Shown here one piece after another: positions 43,915 to 51,688 of a stretch of 53,114 nt of DNA (position 1 is its first letter; every line of letters starts with the position of its first letter). The notes under the pieces are model-generated. The model saw only the letters and a list, made by a program, of their open reading frames with translations, was not told where the DNA came from and did no database searches. The translations under genes were made by a program, and so were the position numbers. Source of the DNA: Candidatus Rokuibacteriota bacterium (GTDB lineage Bacteria > Methylomirabilota > Methylomirabilia > Rokubacteriales > CSP1-6); the NCBI GenBank assembly GCA_016188005.1, contig JACPIQ010000030.1:1-53114 (forward strand), given 5' to 3'.

Positions 43915-43927
43915 TCGGCACGGAGCC

Positions 43928-44686
43928 ATGACTGAGATCGTGTGGACCGACGAGGCTCGGCGCCGGGTGGACAGGGCGCCGCCCTTCATCCGGCCCGGCA
44001 TCCTCAAGCTGATGCCGATCCGCGCCAGGGAGCGGGGGCGCACCGTGATCACCTCGGACTTCCTCACCGAGATCCGGAACGAATCCATGCTCCGGGTGGC
44101 CAAGTGCATCAAGGGCTTCGGCTTCGAGGAATTGTCCATGGCGGCCTTCGAGGTGGCCAAGGCCAAGATGCGCAAGCTCCCGCACAAGGTCGAGGTGATC
44201 GGGGAGATCGAGGCGTTTCTCGACACCCGTGTCGAGAAGAACGAGATGATCCTGGCCAAGTTCAGACGCTATCTCCAGACAATCCCGGAGCGAGGGCTGC
44301 CGTGGACCGAGGAGGCGCTGGCCCGGGTGCAGCGGGCGCCAGCCTTCGTCCAGGGGATCGCGCGGACCGCCATCGAGGAGGAGGCGCGGCGCCGAAAGGA
44401 GCCGGTCGTGACCCCGGAGGCGGTGGAGCACGTGATGGGCCTCGTGCCCATGGCCGAGGCGCCAGCGCCGACGGACGAGCCGCGGTCGGCCGAGCCACTT
44501 CACGGCGTGACCATGCTCTGGGAGGCGGCGGCCGAGGAGCGGCTCCGGCGCATCCCGATCCCCGCCGTGCGGGCCGGGGTGATCCGGAAGGTCGAGGCTC
44601 ACGCCCGCGCCCAGGGGCTCGGCGTGGTGGACCTCGCGGCCTACGGCGCGGCCATCGCGGGGGGACTCCCTCGGCTCTCAGCCTGA
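43928..44686 (+). CDS. Protein with three PCP-reductase-type repeats
   Basis: The 252-residue protein has three related helical repeats at about 6-50 (WTDEARRRVDRAPPFIRPGI...), 126-170 (WTEEALARVQRAPAFVQGIAR...) and 198-243 (WEAAAEERLRRIPIPAVRAGV...). Each has Trp, Glu/Ala-rich helix, P-x-F/V-R and a closing VTxxxxxxx helix. The pattern matches the domain found at the C-terminus of light-independent protochlorophyllide reductase subunit B (PF08369). No chlorophyll genes are near, so the role is not photosynthetic. It closes the oxidase operon. It may act in protein-protein contact or cofactor handling; this is inference. Confidence 0.78.
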   Translation: MTEIVWTDEARRRVDRAPPFIRPGILKLMPIRARERGRTVITSDFLTEIRNESMLRVAKCIKGFGFEELSMAAFEVAKAKMRKLPHKVEVIGEIEAFLDTRVEKNEMILAKFRRYLQTIPERGLPWTEEALARVQRAPAFVQGIARTAIEEEARRRKEPVVTPEAVEHVMGLVPMAEAPAPTDEPRSAEPLHGVTMLWEAAAEERLRRIPIPAVRAGVIRKVEAHARAQGLGVVDLAAYGAAIAGGLPRLSA

Positions 44687-44733
44687 GGCCGGGGGCTGCG
44701 TGTCGCGGGATCGTCGGTCCCCTCCGACGCTGC

Positions 44734-44775
44734 TGCGCAGAGCCCTGCGCTCCGGAATGCGAACACCTGTGCGCA
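44734..44775 (+). promoter_or_regulatory. Paired TGCGCA sites, candidate enhancer of the kinase-regulator operon
   Basis: TGCGCA occurs at 44734-44739 and 44770-44775, 36 bp apart. The nearer one ends 93 bp before the -24 GG of the second sigma-54 promoter, against 95 bp at the first promoter. This supports a common activator. Confidence 0.5.
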
Positions 44776-44866
44776 TCCGCGTCCTCCTCCGGCTGTGCCG
44801 GCGCTGCAACCTCCGGGGAACTCTACACATGGCCCATGTCCGGCGCTCTCCCCGGGGCGAGTCCCG

Positions 44867-44882
44867 CTGGCACGGGTATTGC
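44867..44882 (+). promoter_or_regulatory. Sigma-54 (-24/-12) promoter
   Basis: CTGGCACG-GGTA-TTGC matches the consensus at every fixed position, with the GG (44869-44870) and GC (44881-44882) 12 bp apart. Transcription would start near 44893, which makes the ATG at 44955 (after GAGCGGGGGG) the start of the kinase and rules out the longer frame from 44700. Confidence 0.85.
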
Positions 44883-44954
44883 CCCTGGAGGCGGGTGCCC
44901 TTCCAGCCTGGCCGGTCCGACGACCCGCTGGTGCCCCCATCCGAGCGGGGGGCC

Positions 44955-46487
44955 ATGATCGGCACCCGGGGGAGGGGAAACTGGGTGGGTGAACGCCTCT
45001 TTCAGCGCTTTTCCCTGCTGAGCGCCGGGCTCTGGGTCGGTTTCGCCCTCGTCCTGGGCGGCGGCGTCACCTATGTCGTCGAGCAGAAGATGCTGGAGCG
45101 AGCCACCCTGGCCTCGCTGGACTACTTCAAGAGCTTGGCGCGCTTCATCACGACGGACCAGGAGTTCGTCAGGCTGAAGACGGGGGCGGAGTACGGGGCG
45201 TTCGACCGGCTCATCAAGGAGAGCTTCTCCACCTCCCACGCGGTGACCATCAAGATCTACGACCGGTCGGGGACCACCGTCTACCATTCGCGGAATCCAG
45301 AGATCGTCGGCCGCGCTTTCCCGGACAACGCCCCGCTCCAGCGGGCATTCCGCGGCGAGACGGTGATCGGGCTCTCCGACCTCCGGGGGTTCGAGCACCT
45401 CACGGAGCGCCAGGCGGGGTATTCGCGCCTGTTGGAGGTTTACATCCCGATCTTTCTCGAGGGGACGAGTACCATCATCGGAGCCTACGAGATCTACAGT
45501 CCCATCGACCCCTTCTACCAGAAGGTCTGGCCCCTCCGGCTCTCCGTGTGGGGAGCCGTCATCTTCGGCCTGACACTGCTCTACGTGGCTCTCTCCCTGA
45601 CCTTTCGCCGGGCGTCGCGGACCATCGTCGAGCAGAATCTGGCCCTGGAGCGAAGCGCGGGAGAGCTGCGGGAGGCCTACGAGGAACTCAAGCGGGCTCA
45701 GTCCCAGCTCGTCCAGACCGAGAAGCTGACCTCTGCCGGTCGGCTGGCAGCGGGCATGATCCACGAGATAGGCAACCCGCTGGCCTCCATCCTCGGCCTG
45801 CTGGATCTCCAGCTCCTGTGCAAGGGGAGCGCCGCGGACCGCGCCGAGTGCCTGGACCGCACCGAGCGACTGGCTGGCGAGATCGCGCGGCTCCGCGGGC
45901 TCCTGCGAGGCCTGCTGGAGTACGCGCGCCCGGGCCCCTCGGAGGCGACCGCGCTGGACCTGAACGACGTGGTGGAGAAATCGTTACTCTTCGTCTTCTC
46001 CCAGAGGGACTTTGGATCCCTGACCCTCCGGAAGACGCTGGCTCCGGCGCTGCCCTCTGTCCTGGCCGACGAGTCGCTGCTCCAGCAGGTCCTGGTGAAC
46101 GTTCTCCTGAACGCAGCTCAGGCCTCCCCGCCGAACGGCTTGGTCACCGTGACCACGCGGGCCGGGAACGGCGCGGACGCCCGGAGGGGCGACCATGCCG
46201 TCGGTCACGTCTTCCAGCCTGGAGAGCGGACCGTGACGGTCGCGGTCTCCGACGCCGGGCCCGGAATCCCGCGCGCACACCTGGGGCGGATCTTCGAGCC
46301 GTTCTTCTCGACAAAGGGACGGGGAGAAGGGGCGGGACTCGGCTTGGCGATCTGCCACAGCATCATCGAGCTGCTCCACGGTGCTCTGGTCGTGGAGCTG
46401 GCGCACGGCGGCGGCACCACGTTCCACATCGTCCTTCCGGCGGCCGCGCCGATGCCGCTCGCCGCAGGACACGTTGGCCATGACTGA
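44955..46487 (+). CDS. Sensor histidine kinase with periplasmic Cache-like domain (NtrB-type partner)
   Basis: The 510-residue protein has TM1 (about 18-42), a periplasmic sensor domain (43-193; IKIYDRSGTTVYHSRNPEIVG...RLLEVYIPIF) of Cache type, TM2 (194-216), a coiled-coil (223-255), the H-box MIHEIGNP with His270, N-box LLNAAQAS and G-boxes DAGPGIP and GAGLGLAI. The signal is not known; its oxidase neighbours suggest a respiratory or redox-linked ligand. The regulator gene starts 8 bp inside its 3' end. A sigma-54 promoter upstream indicates autoregulation by the same system. Confidence 0.92.
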   Translation: MIGTRGRGNWVGERLFQRFSLLSAGLWVGFALVLGGGVTYVVEQKMLERATLASLDYFKSLARFITTDQEFVRLKTGAEYGAFDRLIKESFSTSHAVTIKIYDRSGTTVYHSRNPEIVGRAFPDNAPLQRAFRGETVIGLSDLRGFEHLTERQAGYSRLLEVYIPIFLEGTSTIIGAYEIYSPIDPFYQKVWPLRLSVWGAVIFGLTLLYVALSLTFRRASRTIVEQNLALERSAGELREAYEELKRAQSQLVQTEKLTSAGRLAAGMIHEIGNPLASILGLLDLQLLCKGSAADRAECLDRTERLAGEIARLRGLLRGLLEYARPGPSEATALDLNDVVEKSLLFVFSQRDFGSLTLRKTLAPALPSVLADESLLQQVLVNVLLNAAQASPPNGLVTVTTRAGNGADARRGDHAVGHVFQPGERTVTVAVSDAGPGIPRAHLGRIFEPFFSTKGRGEGAGLGLAICHSIIELLHGALVVELAHGGGTTFHIVLPAAAPMPLAAGHVGHD

Positions 46488-46618
46488 GGCTCCGGCGCGC
46501 GTGCTCGTCGTCGACGATGAGGAGAACATGGTGCATTTCCTGACCATGCTCCTCCGGGGTGAGGGGTTCGAGGTCGAGGGCGCTGGGACGGGGGAAGCCG
46601 CCCTCGAGAAGCTTCGGG

Positions 46619-46718
46619 CCGGGCCGTTCGAGCTCGTGCTCACGGATCTGAAACTGCCGGACACCGATGGGATCGAGATCCTGAAAGCGGCCCGGGAGCT
46701 CCACCCCGAAACCGTGGT
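46619..46718 (+). repeat. 100-bp direct repeat, copy 1 (receiver domain of the regulator)
   Basis: This segment encodes receiver residues around the phosphorylated Asp56. It is identical base for base to 47063-47162, which lies 444 bp downstream. It is in its natural place here, because the protein is continuous through it. Confidence 0.95.
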
Positions 46719-47062
46719 GGTTCTGATCACGGCTTACGGCACGATCGGGTCGGCGATCGAGGCCATGCGGGCGGGCGCCTACGACTACGTGACCAAGCCG
46801 TTCCGGGCCAGCGAGATCCTCCAGGCGGTGGAGAAGGCGTTCGAGCGGGTCCGGCTGCGGCGGGAGGTCGCCCAGCTGCGGCAGGCCGTCGCCGAGCGCT
46901 TCGCGTTCGCGAATCTGGTCGGCAAGAGCCCGAAGATGCAGGACGTCTATGTCCAGATCGAGAAGCTCGCGGCCAGCCGCGGCGCCGTCCTCATCCAGGG
47001 GGAGAGCGGCACTGGCAAGGAGCTGGTGGCCAAGGCGATCCACTTCAACGGCCCGCGGAAGT

Positions 47063-47162
47063 CCGGGCCGTTCGAGCTCGTGCTCACGGATCTGAAACTG
47101 CCGGACACCGATGGGATCGAGATCCTGAAAGCGGCCCGGGAGCTCCACCCCGAAACCGTGGT
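47063..47162 (+). repeat. 100-bp direct repeat, copy 2 (misplaced in the AAA+ domain)
   Basis: This exact copy of 46619-46718 sits where NtrC-type proteins encode about 37 residues including GAFTGA. The junctions share microhomology: CCGGGCCGTTCG at the left, GTGGTT at the right. It adds a frameshift. Confidence 0.95.
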
Positions 47163-47939
47163 TCGAGGAGGCGCACGGAGGCTCGCTCTTCCTGGACGAA
47201 GTGGCGGAGATGGCTCCTGGGCTTCAGGCCAAGCTCCTCCGCGTCCTCCAGGACGGGGAGCTCCGGCATGTGGGGGCGACCAGGACGCTCCGCGTGGACA
47301 CGCGGGTCATCGCAGCCACCAACCACGACCTCGGCGCCGAGGCCCGGGAGGGCGCCTTCCGGCAGGATCTCTACTATCGCCTGAATGTGTTCCCCGTCTT
47401 CCTTGCCCCGCTCCGGGAACGGGCCGAGGACCTCCCTCTGCTCGTCGACCACTTCCTCCAGCGTTTCGCCCGTGAGAGCGGGCGGCCGACCAGGCGCTTC
47501 TCCGCCGACGCGCTCCGGGCGATGGTGGTTTATCCGTGGCCCGGCAACGTGCGCGAGCTGGAGCACGCCGTGGAGCGGGCGGTGCTCCTGAGCGAGGGGG
47601 AGGTGATCGGGCCCGGAGACCTTCCTCAGGAGATCCTGGAGCCCCAGGACGAGCTGACCCTGCCGCTGCCGAGCCCGACCCTGGGCTTCAAGGACACCAT
47701 GGCGCGTGTGACTCGCGATGCCGAGGTGAAGCTCATCCGCCGGGCACTCACCCAGGCAGGCAATAACCGGACGCAGGCGGCGCGGCTCCTTGGCATCAGC
47801 CGGCGCGCGCTGCTCTACAAGCTGAACGAATACAGCCTCAGCCGTTCCTGACGGTTCCCGGAGAGCGGCGGCACGGCCAGGGGGAGGCGGGCAGGTAGTC
47901 TCGGGTCCCCAGCCGGGCCCGGCCCGGGAGGGGGGGGCG

Positions 47940-48452
47940 ACCAATGTATCGCCACATCTGCGGCCGCAGCGTCGGTCAGCTCGTAGTGGATGACGATGGG
48001 CACGCCGCGCCGGCCGCAGACCTCCAGGATGGTGGCGAAGGGCCCGAGGGGTCGCGGTCGAAGGCCTTGCGCCCCACCTGGCGCAGGTGCACCTCGCCCA
48101 CGACCCGCGCGCGGCTCTTCTCCAGCGCCGCATCCAGCCGCGCCGCGGCGCCCTCGGCGGCGGGGTCGGGGAGCGGCTGCCCGGCGACGACGCGGTCGGG
48201 ATGTCTTCGCGCCGCGGCGGCCACCCAGGCGGGATCGTCCTTCTGCTCGCCGCCCACCGCGAGCAGCACCACGCGGCTCACGTTGTGGCGCTTCATCGCC
48301 TCGACGTAGGCCTCCACCGCCCTGGCGCTGGACAGATGCGAGTGGGCGTCGATGAGGGGCCCGGAGTAGTCGGCCGCCGCTGCCGGGGATCCGGCGACAC
48401 ACCCCAGCAGCGCGGCGACCAGCGTGGCGCGGAGATCCTGGCCGAGGCTCAT
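47940..48452 (-). pseudogene. Frameshifted, truncated amidohydrolase with signal peptide
   Basis: The start at 48452 gives MSLGQDLRATLVAALLG... with a signal peptide ending at AAA, then LIDAHSHL (metal HxH) and RVVLLAVGGEQKDDPAW, a TIM-barrel metal-dependent hydrolase of the amidohydrolase 2 type. After KAFDRDP the frame breaks at a run of four G (48048-48051 on the plus strand); restoring one base continues as LGPFATILEV...VPIVIHYEL. Homology ends soon after, at about 47943, so the C-terminal half is missing. It overlaps the upstream RraA-like gene by ATGA. Confidence 0.75.
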
Positions 48453-49093
48453 GCCCCCTCGTCCCGCTCGGCGGGGAGCCTGTCCGCGAGCCCCAGCAGC
48501 TCCATCGTGGTCTTGCCCTGCTGGAGCGCCACGCGCATCCTCGCCTCCTTGTCCACGATGGCGTGTGCCCCGGAGAGGGCCTCCTCCAGCCGCTCGACTG
48601 GGACAATCACGACGCCGTCGTCGTCCCCGAAGACGATGTCGCCCGGCCTCACCGTCACGCCGCCCACCACCACCGGCCGGCCGATCCGGCCGAAGCGTTC
48701 CTTCACCGGCCCCCCGGGGTGTACCCCCGCGGCGAAGGTCGGGAAGCCCAGCAAGCGCAGGCCGGCCACGTCCCGCACCGGGCCGTCCACCACCCAGCCC
48801 GCGATGCCGCGCTGGCGGGCCGCGAAGCCCATGACATCGCCCACCAGGGCCGTGACGGGGTGGCCGCCCCCGTCGATCACGAGGGCGTGGCCCGGTGGGC
48901 ACAGCTCGATCGCCCGGTGGATGGTGAGGTTGTCGGCCGCGGGCGTCTTCACCGTGAAGGCGGGCGCCGCGAGGCTGAGTCCCGGGGTGACGGAGCGGAT
49001 CCGGGGATCGCAGAGCCCGGTTCGGCCCAGGGCGTCTCCCACGTTTCCCGTGGACAGGACGGAGAAGCGCTCGGCGAGCGGCTGATTCGTCAT
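48449..49093 (-). CDS. RraA family protein / HMG-type aldolase
   Basis: The 214-residue protein has the RraA-like fold sections STGNVGDALGR, GDVMGFAARQRGIAGWVVDGPVRD (Gly-rich turn plus Arg-Asp that bind pyruvate and the metal in 4-hydroxy-4-methyl-2-oxoglutarate aldolases) and GDIVFGDDDGVVIVP. Members are aldolases or oxaloacetate decarboxylases, or RNase E regulators in enterobacteria. Here an aldolase or decarboxylase in a catabolic set is more likely. The ATG at 49093 is preferred over a longer frame because the family starts there. Confidence 0.88.
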   Translation of the reverse strand: MTNQPLAERFSVLSTGNVGDALGRTGLCDPRIRSVTPGLSLAAPAFTVKTPAADNLTIHRAIELCPPGHALVIDGGGHPVTALVGDVMGFAARQRGIAGWVVDGPVRDVAGLRLLGFPTFAAGVHPGGPVKERFGRIGRPVVVGGVTVRPGDIVFGDDDGVVIVPVERLEEALSGAHAIVDKEARMRVALQQGKTTMELLGLADRLPAERDEGA

Positions 49094-49139
49094 TCGTGCA
49101 TGACCTCCATGACCGTCGGGCCCTCGGATCCGTTGGGGC

Positions 49140-50078
49140 TCAGAAGGGGATGGCGGGGGCCGCATGGGACGGCGACATCATGCCCACGGGCATGAGCGGT
49201 GTCGAGTGCGCCCAGCCCAGCCGCCCCCTCCAGTCGGCGAGGATGAGACCGCCCTGGCCGCGCCCCTCCTCCACGAGCACGTCCACGGCGACCCGGCAGG
49301 CGCGCTGTGGATCGTCCACCGCCTTCAGGATCTCCAGCGTGCGCCGCGCCAGCGCCACCCGGATGATCGCCTCGCCCTCGCCGGTGCAGGACACCCCCCC
49401 GAGCGTGCTCTCGGCATAGGTGCCGCAGCCGATGAGCGCCGAGTCGCCCACTCGCCCCGGCAGCTTGCCGGCCATCCCGCCCGTGGAGGTGGCGGCGGCG
49501 ATGACGCCGTGGCGGTCCAGCGCCAACGCGCCCACCGTGCCGGCCGGCCCGGTCGCGCCCGCTCCGCCCGCTGGTCTCGCCGCTGCCGCAGCCCCGGCGG
49601 CTCCCGCCGCGCCGGCCACGAGCGAGCGCAGCCGCTCCCGCTGCCGCTCGGTGATGAGTTCCGCCGGATCGCAGGGGGGGATGCCGAGGGCGCGCGCCTG
49701 CTCCAGGGCGCCCGGGCCCACGAAGAGCGAGTGCCGGCCGGAGTCGAGGATGCGCCGCGCCAGCGAGACCGGATGGCGGATGGCCGTGACCGCACCCACG
49801 GCCCCGTTGCGGAGATGCTCCCCCTCCATGATGGAGGCATCCATCTCCACCGTGCCGGCGCTCGTCAGCACCGAGCCGCGCCCCGCGTTGAAGCGTGGGT
49901 GGTCCTCAAGCGCGCGCACCGCGGCCTCGACGGCATCCAGCGAGGAGCCGCCCGCCTCGAGGGCGCTCCAGCCGGCGGTCACGGCCTGGAGGATGCCCTC
50001 CCGCAGCTCCTCGCGTCCGTCGTTCGGATCCGCGCCCGCCCCGCCGTGGACGATGAGTGCCGGCACGCGGCCCGTCAT
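49140..50078 (-). CDS. Isoaspartyl peptidase / L-asparaginase family Ntn-hydrolase
   Basis: The 312-residue precursor has IVHGGAGAD at the start, HPRFNAGRGSVLT, and the autoprocessing site Gly180/Thr181 (GTVGALALDRHG). Cleavage there gives alpha and beta chains with Thr181 as nucleophile. CGTYAE and the later GEGE also match. The alpha chain ends in an Ala/Gly-rich linker (155-180), common before the cleavage site but long here. It removes beta-aspartyl residues or deamidates asparagine. It is the first enzyme gene of the minus-strand set after the regulator. Confidence 0.92.
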   Translation of the reverse strand: MTGRVPALIVHGGAGADPNDGREELREGILQAVTAGWSALEAGGSSLDAVEAAVRALEDHPRFNAGRGSVLTSAGTVEMDASIMEGEHLRNGAVGAVTAIRHPVSLARRILDSGRHSLFVGPGALEQARALGIPPCDPAELITERQRERLRSLVAGAAGAAGAAAAARPAGGAGATGPAGTVGALALDRHGVIAAATSTGGMAGKLPGRVGDSALIGCGTYAESTLGGVSCTGEGEAIIRVALARRTLEILKAVDDPQRACRVAVDVLVEEGRGQGGLILADWRGRLGWAHSTPLMPVGMMSPSHAAPAIPF

Positions 50079-50197
50079 GCCTGGGCTCCGGGCGGTATCA
50101 TCACCCGGTGATTGTCGCCGAGCGGGCGGCGAAGGACAATGCATGATTGCCGCGACGACAGCGGGCGGTCGCTGTCAGGGCGCGAGGCCGCTCGGCG

Positions 50198-50776
50198 CTA
50201 CCGCTTGGCGACGCTGACCCTGACCGCGCCGAGCTCGTTCCTCCGGCCCCGGGCGGCACGCTTCGGTGATCGCTTGACCGGCTGGCCGTTGGATTCCATG
50301 ACCTGGGGCAGCCCGAAGGTCAAGGTGCGCTTGACCACTTCGAGGACAGTCGAGGTGGCCGTTCGGACGATGCCGGGGATCTTCGCGAGACGGTTCGTGA
50401 TGAAGTCGAGCAGATGGTCGTTGGAGCGGAACAGCGCCCCCACGAGAATGTCGTAGCTGCCGGTCGTGATGTGCACGAAGTAGACTTCGCTCGCCTCTGC
50501 CAGGCGCTGCGCGACCAGCCGTATCTTGGGCATCTCCACCTGGATCTGCATGAGCACCCACACGTGGTACCCGAGCTGGAGGGGGTTGGTCATGAGGACC
50601 ACCTCGACGATGCGCTGCTCCATCAGACGGTTGACCCGGTGCCGAACGGTCGACTCCGGCACGTGCAGCCTGTCGGCAATCCGGGCAATCGGGATCCTCG
50701 CATCCTCCTGAAGGCAGCGAATGATCTCGATGTCAGCGGCCCGGAGCTTGATCGGCTTCACGACTCCCTCCTGCAT
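50198..50776 (-). CDS. Lrp/AsnC family transcriptional regulator
   Basis: The 192-residue protein has an N-terminal winged HTH (IRCLQEDARIPIARIADRLHVPESTVRHRVNRL, about 15-50) and an AsnC-type ligand-binding domain (VEVVLMTNP..., HITTGSYDILVGALF). The C-terminal 30 residues are basic (PVKRSPKRAARGRR) and extend beyond the usual length of about 160. It likely controls the divergent ABC transporter and the downstream peptidase and RraA-like genes, with an amino acid or similar compound as effector. The ATG at 50774-50776 follows GGAGGG. Confidence 0.92.
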   Translation of the reverse strand: MQEGVVKPIKLRAADIEIIRCLQEDARIPIARIADRLHVPESTVRHRVNRLMEQRIVEVVLMTNPLQLGYHVWVLMQIQVEMPKIRLVAQRLAEASEVYFVHITTGSYDILVGALFRSNDHLLDFITNRLAKIPGIVRTATSTVLEVVKRTLTFGLPQVMESNGQPVKRSPKRAARGRRNELGAVRVSVAKR

Positions 50777-50813
50777 ATAAGATTGCGGTACCAGCAATAT
50801 ATCAGCTAGAGAG

Positions 50814-50828
50814 TTGCTTGAACAGCAA
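50814..50828. promoter_or_regulatory. Palindromic operator candidate for the Lrp/AsnC regulator
   Basis: TTGCT-TGAAC-AGCAA is a perfect 5-bp inverted repeat with a 5-bp spacer in an unusually AT-rich stretch (50775-50850) between the divergent regulator and ABC genes. Lrp/AsnC sites have this form. TTGACA at 50837-50842 next to it could be a -35 box for the ABC operon. Confidence 0.5.
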
Positions 50829-50863
50829 GAAAACTCTTGACAATACGCTGGGACGAGGAGTAC

Positions 50864-51688
50864 ATGAATGCGCCATGTGGGCGACTTCGGCGGCGGTGGC
50901 GCACGACCGGCGGTGGAAGCTCGATGGGCGCTAGGGTCGGCGTGCGTGGGCTGACGAAGGTGTACCGGGATCCGCGGCGCGGCGAGGAGGTCGTCGCCAT
51001 TCGGGACCTCAACCTGGAGATCGAGCCGGACGAGTTCGTCTGCATCGTCGGCCAGAGCGGGTGCGGCAAGACATCCTTTCTGCACATGCTGGCCGGCCTC
51101 AGGCAGCAAACCCACGGGCAGATCCTCGTTGACGGACGCGCGGTGACGCGGCCGGGCGCAGACCGCGGCATGGTGTTCCAGGACTACGCCCTGTTTCCGT
51201 GGAAGACGGCCCGGGCGAACGTCGAGCTGGGGCCGAAGATCCGGAAGGTCCCGGCGGCGGAGCGCCGAGTGATCACCGACCACTACCTGCGCATCGTCGG
51301 GCTCGAGGGGTTCGAGAATCGCTATCCACACGAGCTCTCCGGCGGCATGCAGCAGCGGGTCGGGATCGCCCGCGCGCTGGCGAATCAGCCGCCGGTGCTC
51401 CTGATGGACGAGCCGTTCGCCTCGGTCGACGCCTTGACCCGGATGAACCTCCAGGAGGCCGTGGACCGCATCTGGTCCGATCAGCGAACGACGGTGGTCT
51501 TCGTCACTCACAGCGTCGACGAGGCGGTCTTCATGGCCGACCGAGTGGTCGTGTTCACGCCGCGGCCCGGACGCGTCGGGCGCATCTTCACGGTCGAGAT
51601 TCCACGGCCGCGGCTGTGGGCGGCGCTGGAGCCGGATCGGCACTTCAACGAGTTGCGGCGCGAGGTTCTGCAAATGGTCCGGGAGTGA
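50864..51688 (+). CDS. ABC transporter ATP-binding protein (NitT/TauT type)
   Basis: The 274-residue protein has Walker A GQSGCGKTS, Q-loop MVFQDYALFPWKT, signature LSGGMQQR, Walker B VLLMDEP and H-loop VTHSVDEA, as in SsuB/TauB-type importers of nitrate, sulfonates and thiamine precursors. GAGGAG before the ATG at 50864 decides the start, although an internal ATG at 50924 lies closer to the fold. It is coupled to the permease by a GTGA overlap. Confidence 0.92.
   Translation: MNAPCGRLRRRWRTTGGGSSMGARVGVRGLTKVYRDPRRGEEVVAIRDLNLEIEPDEFVCIVGQSGCGKTSFLHMLAGLRQQTHGQILVDGRAVTRPGADRGMVFQDYALFPWKTARANVELGPKIRKVPAAERRVITDHYLRIVGLEGFENRYPHELSGGMQQRVGIARALANQPPVLLMDEPFASVDALTRMNLQEAVDRIWSDQRTTVVFVTHSVDEAVFMADRVVVFTPRPGRVGRIFTVEIPRPRLWAALEPDRHFNELRREVLQMVRE

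Larger units (their letters stand above)
46480..47851 (+). pseudogene. NtrC-type sigma-54 response regulator, AAA+ domain disrupted
   Basis: The first frame encodes a receiver (Asp56 in LTDLKLP, Lys106 in TKPF) and the start of the AAA+ domain with Walker A GESGTGKE (174-181). At about residue 195 the expected sequence through the GAFTGA loop is replaced by a copy of residues 48-80 of the receiver, and the frame then shifts. In a different frame from 47162 the gene resumes with [17 protein letters not shown] (Walker B), the rest of AAA+ and a Fis-type HTH ([21 protein letters not shown]). As written no full-length activator can be made. An intact original would have activated the two sigma-54 promoters here. 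Confidence 0.88.

Noticed and set aside
43928-44686. Chlorophyll biosynthesis gene
   Set aside because: It has only the small PCP-reductase-type repeats and none of the catalytic BchB or BchN parts.
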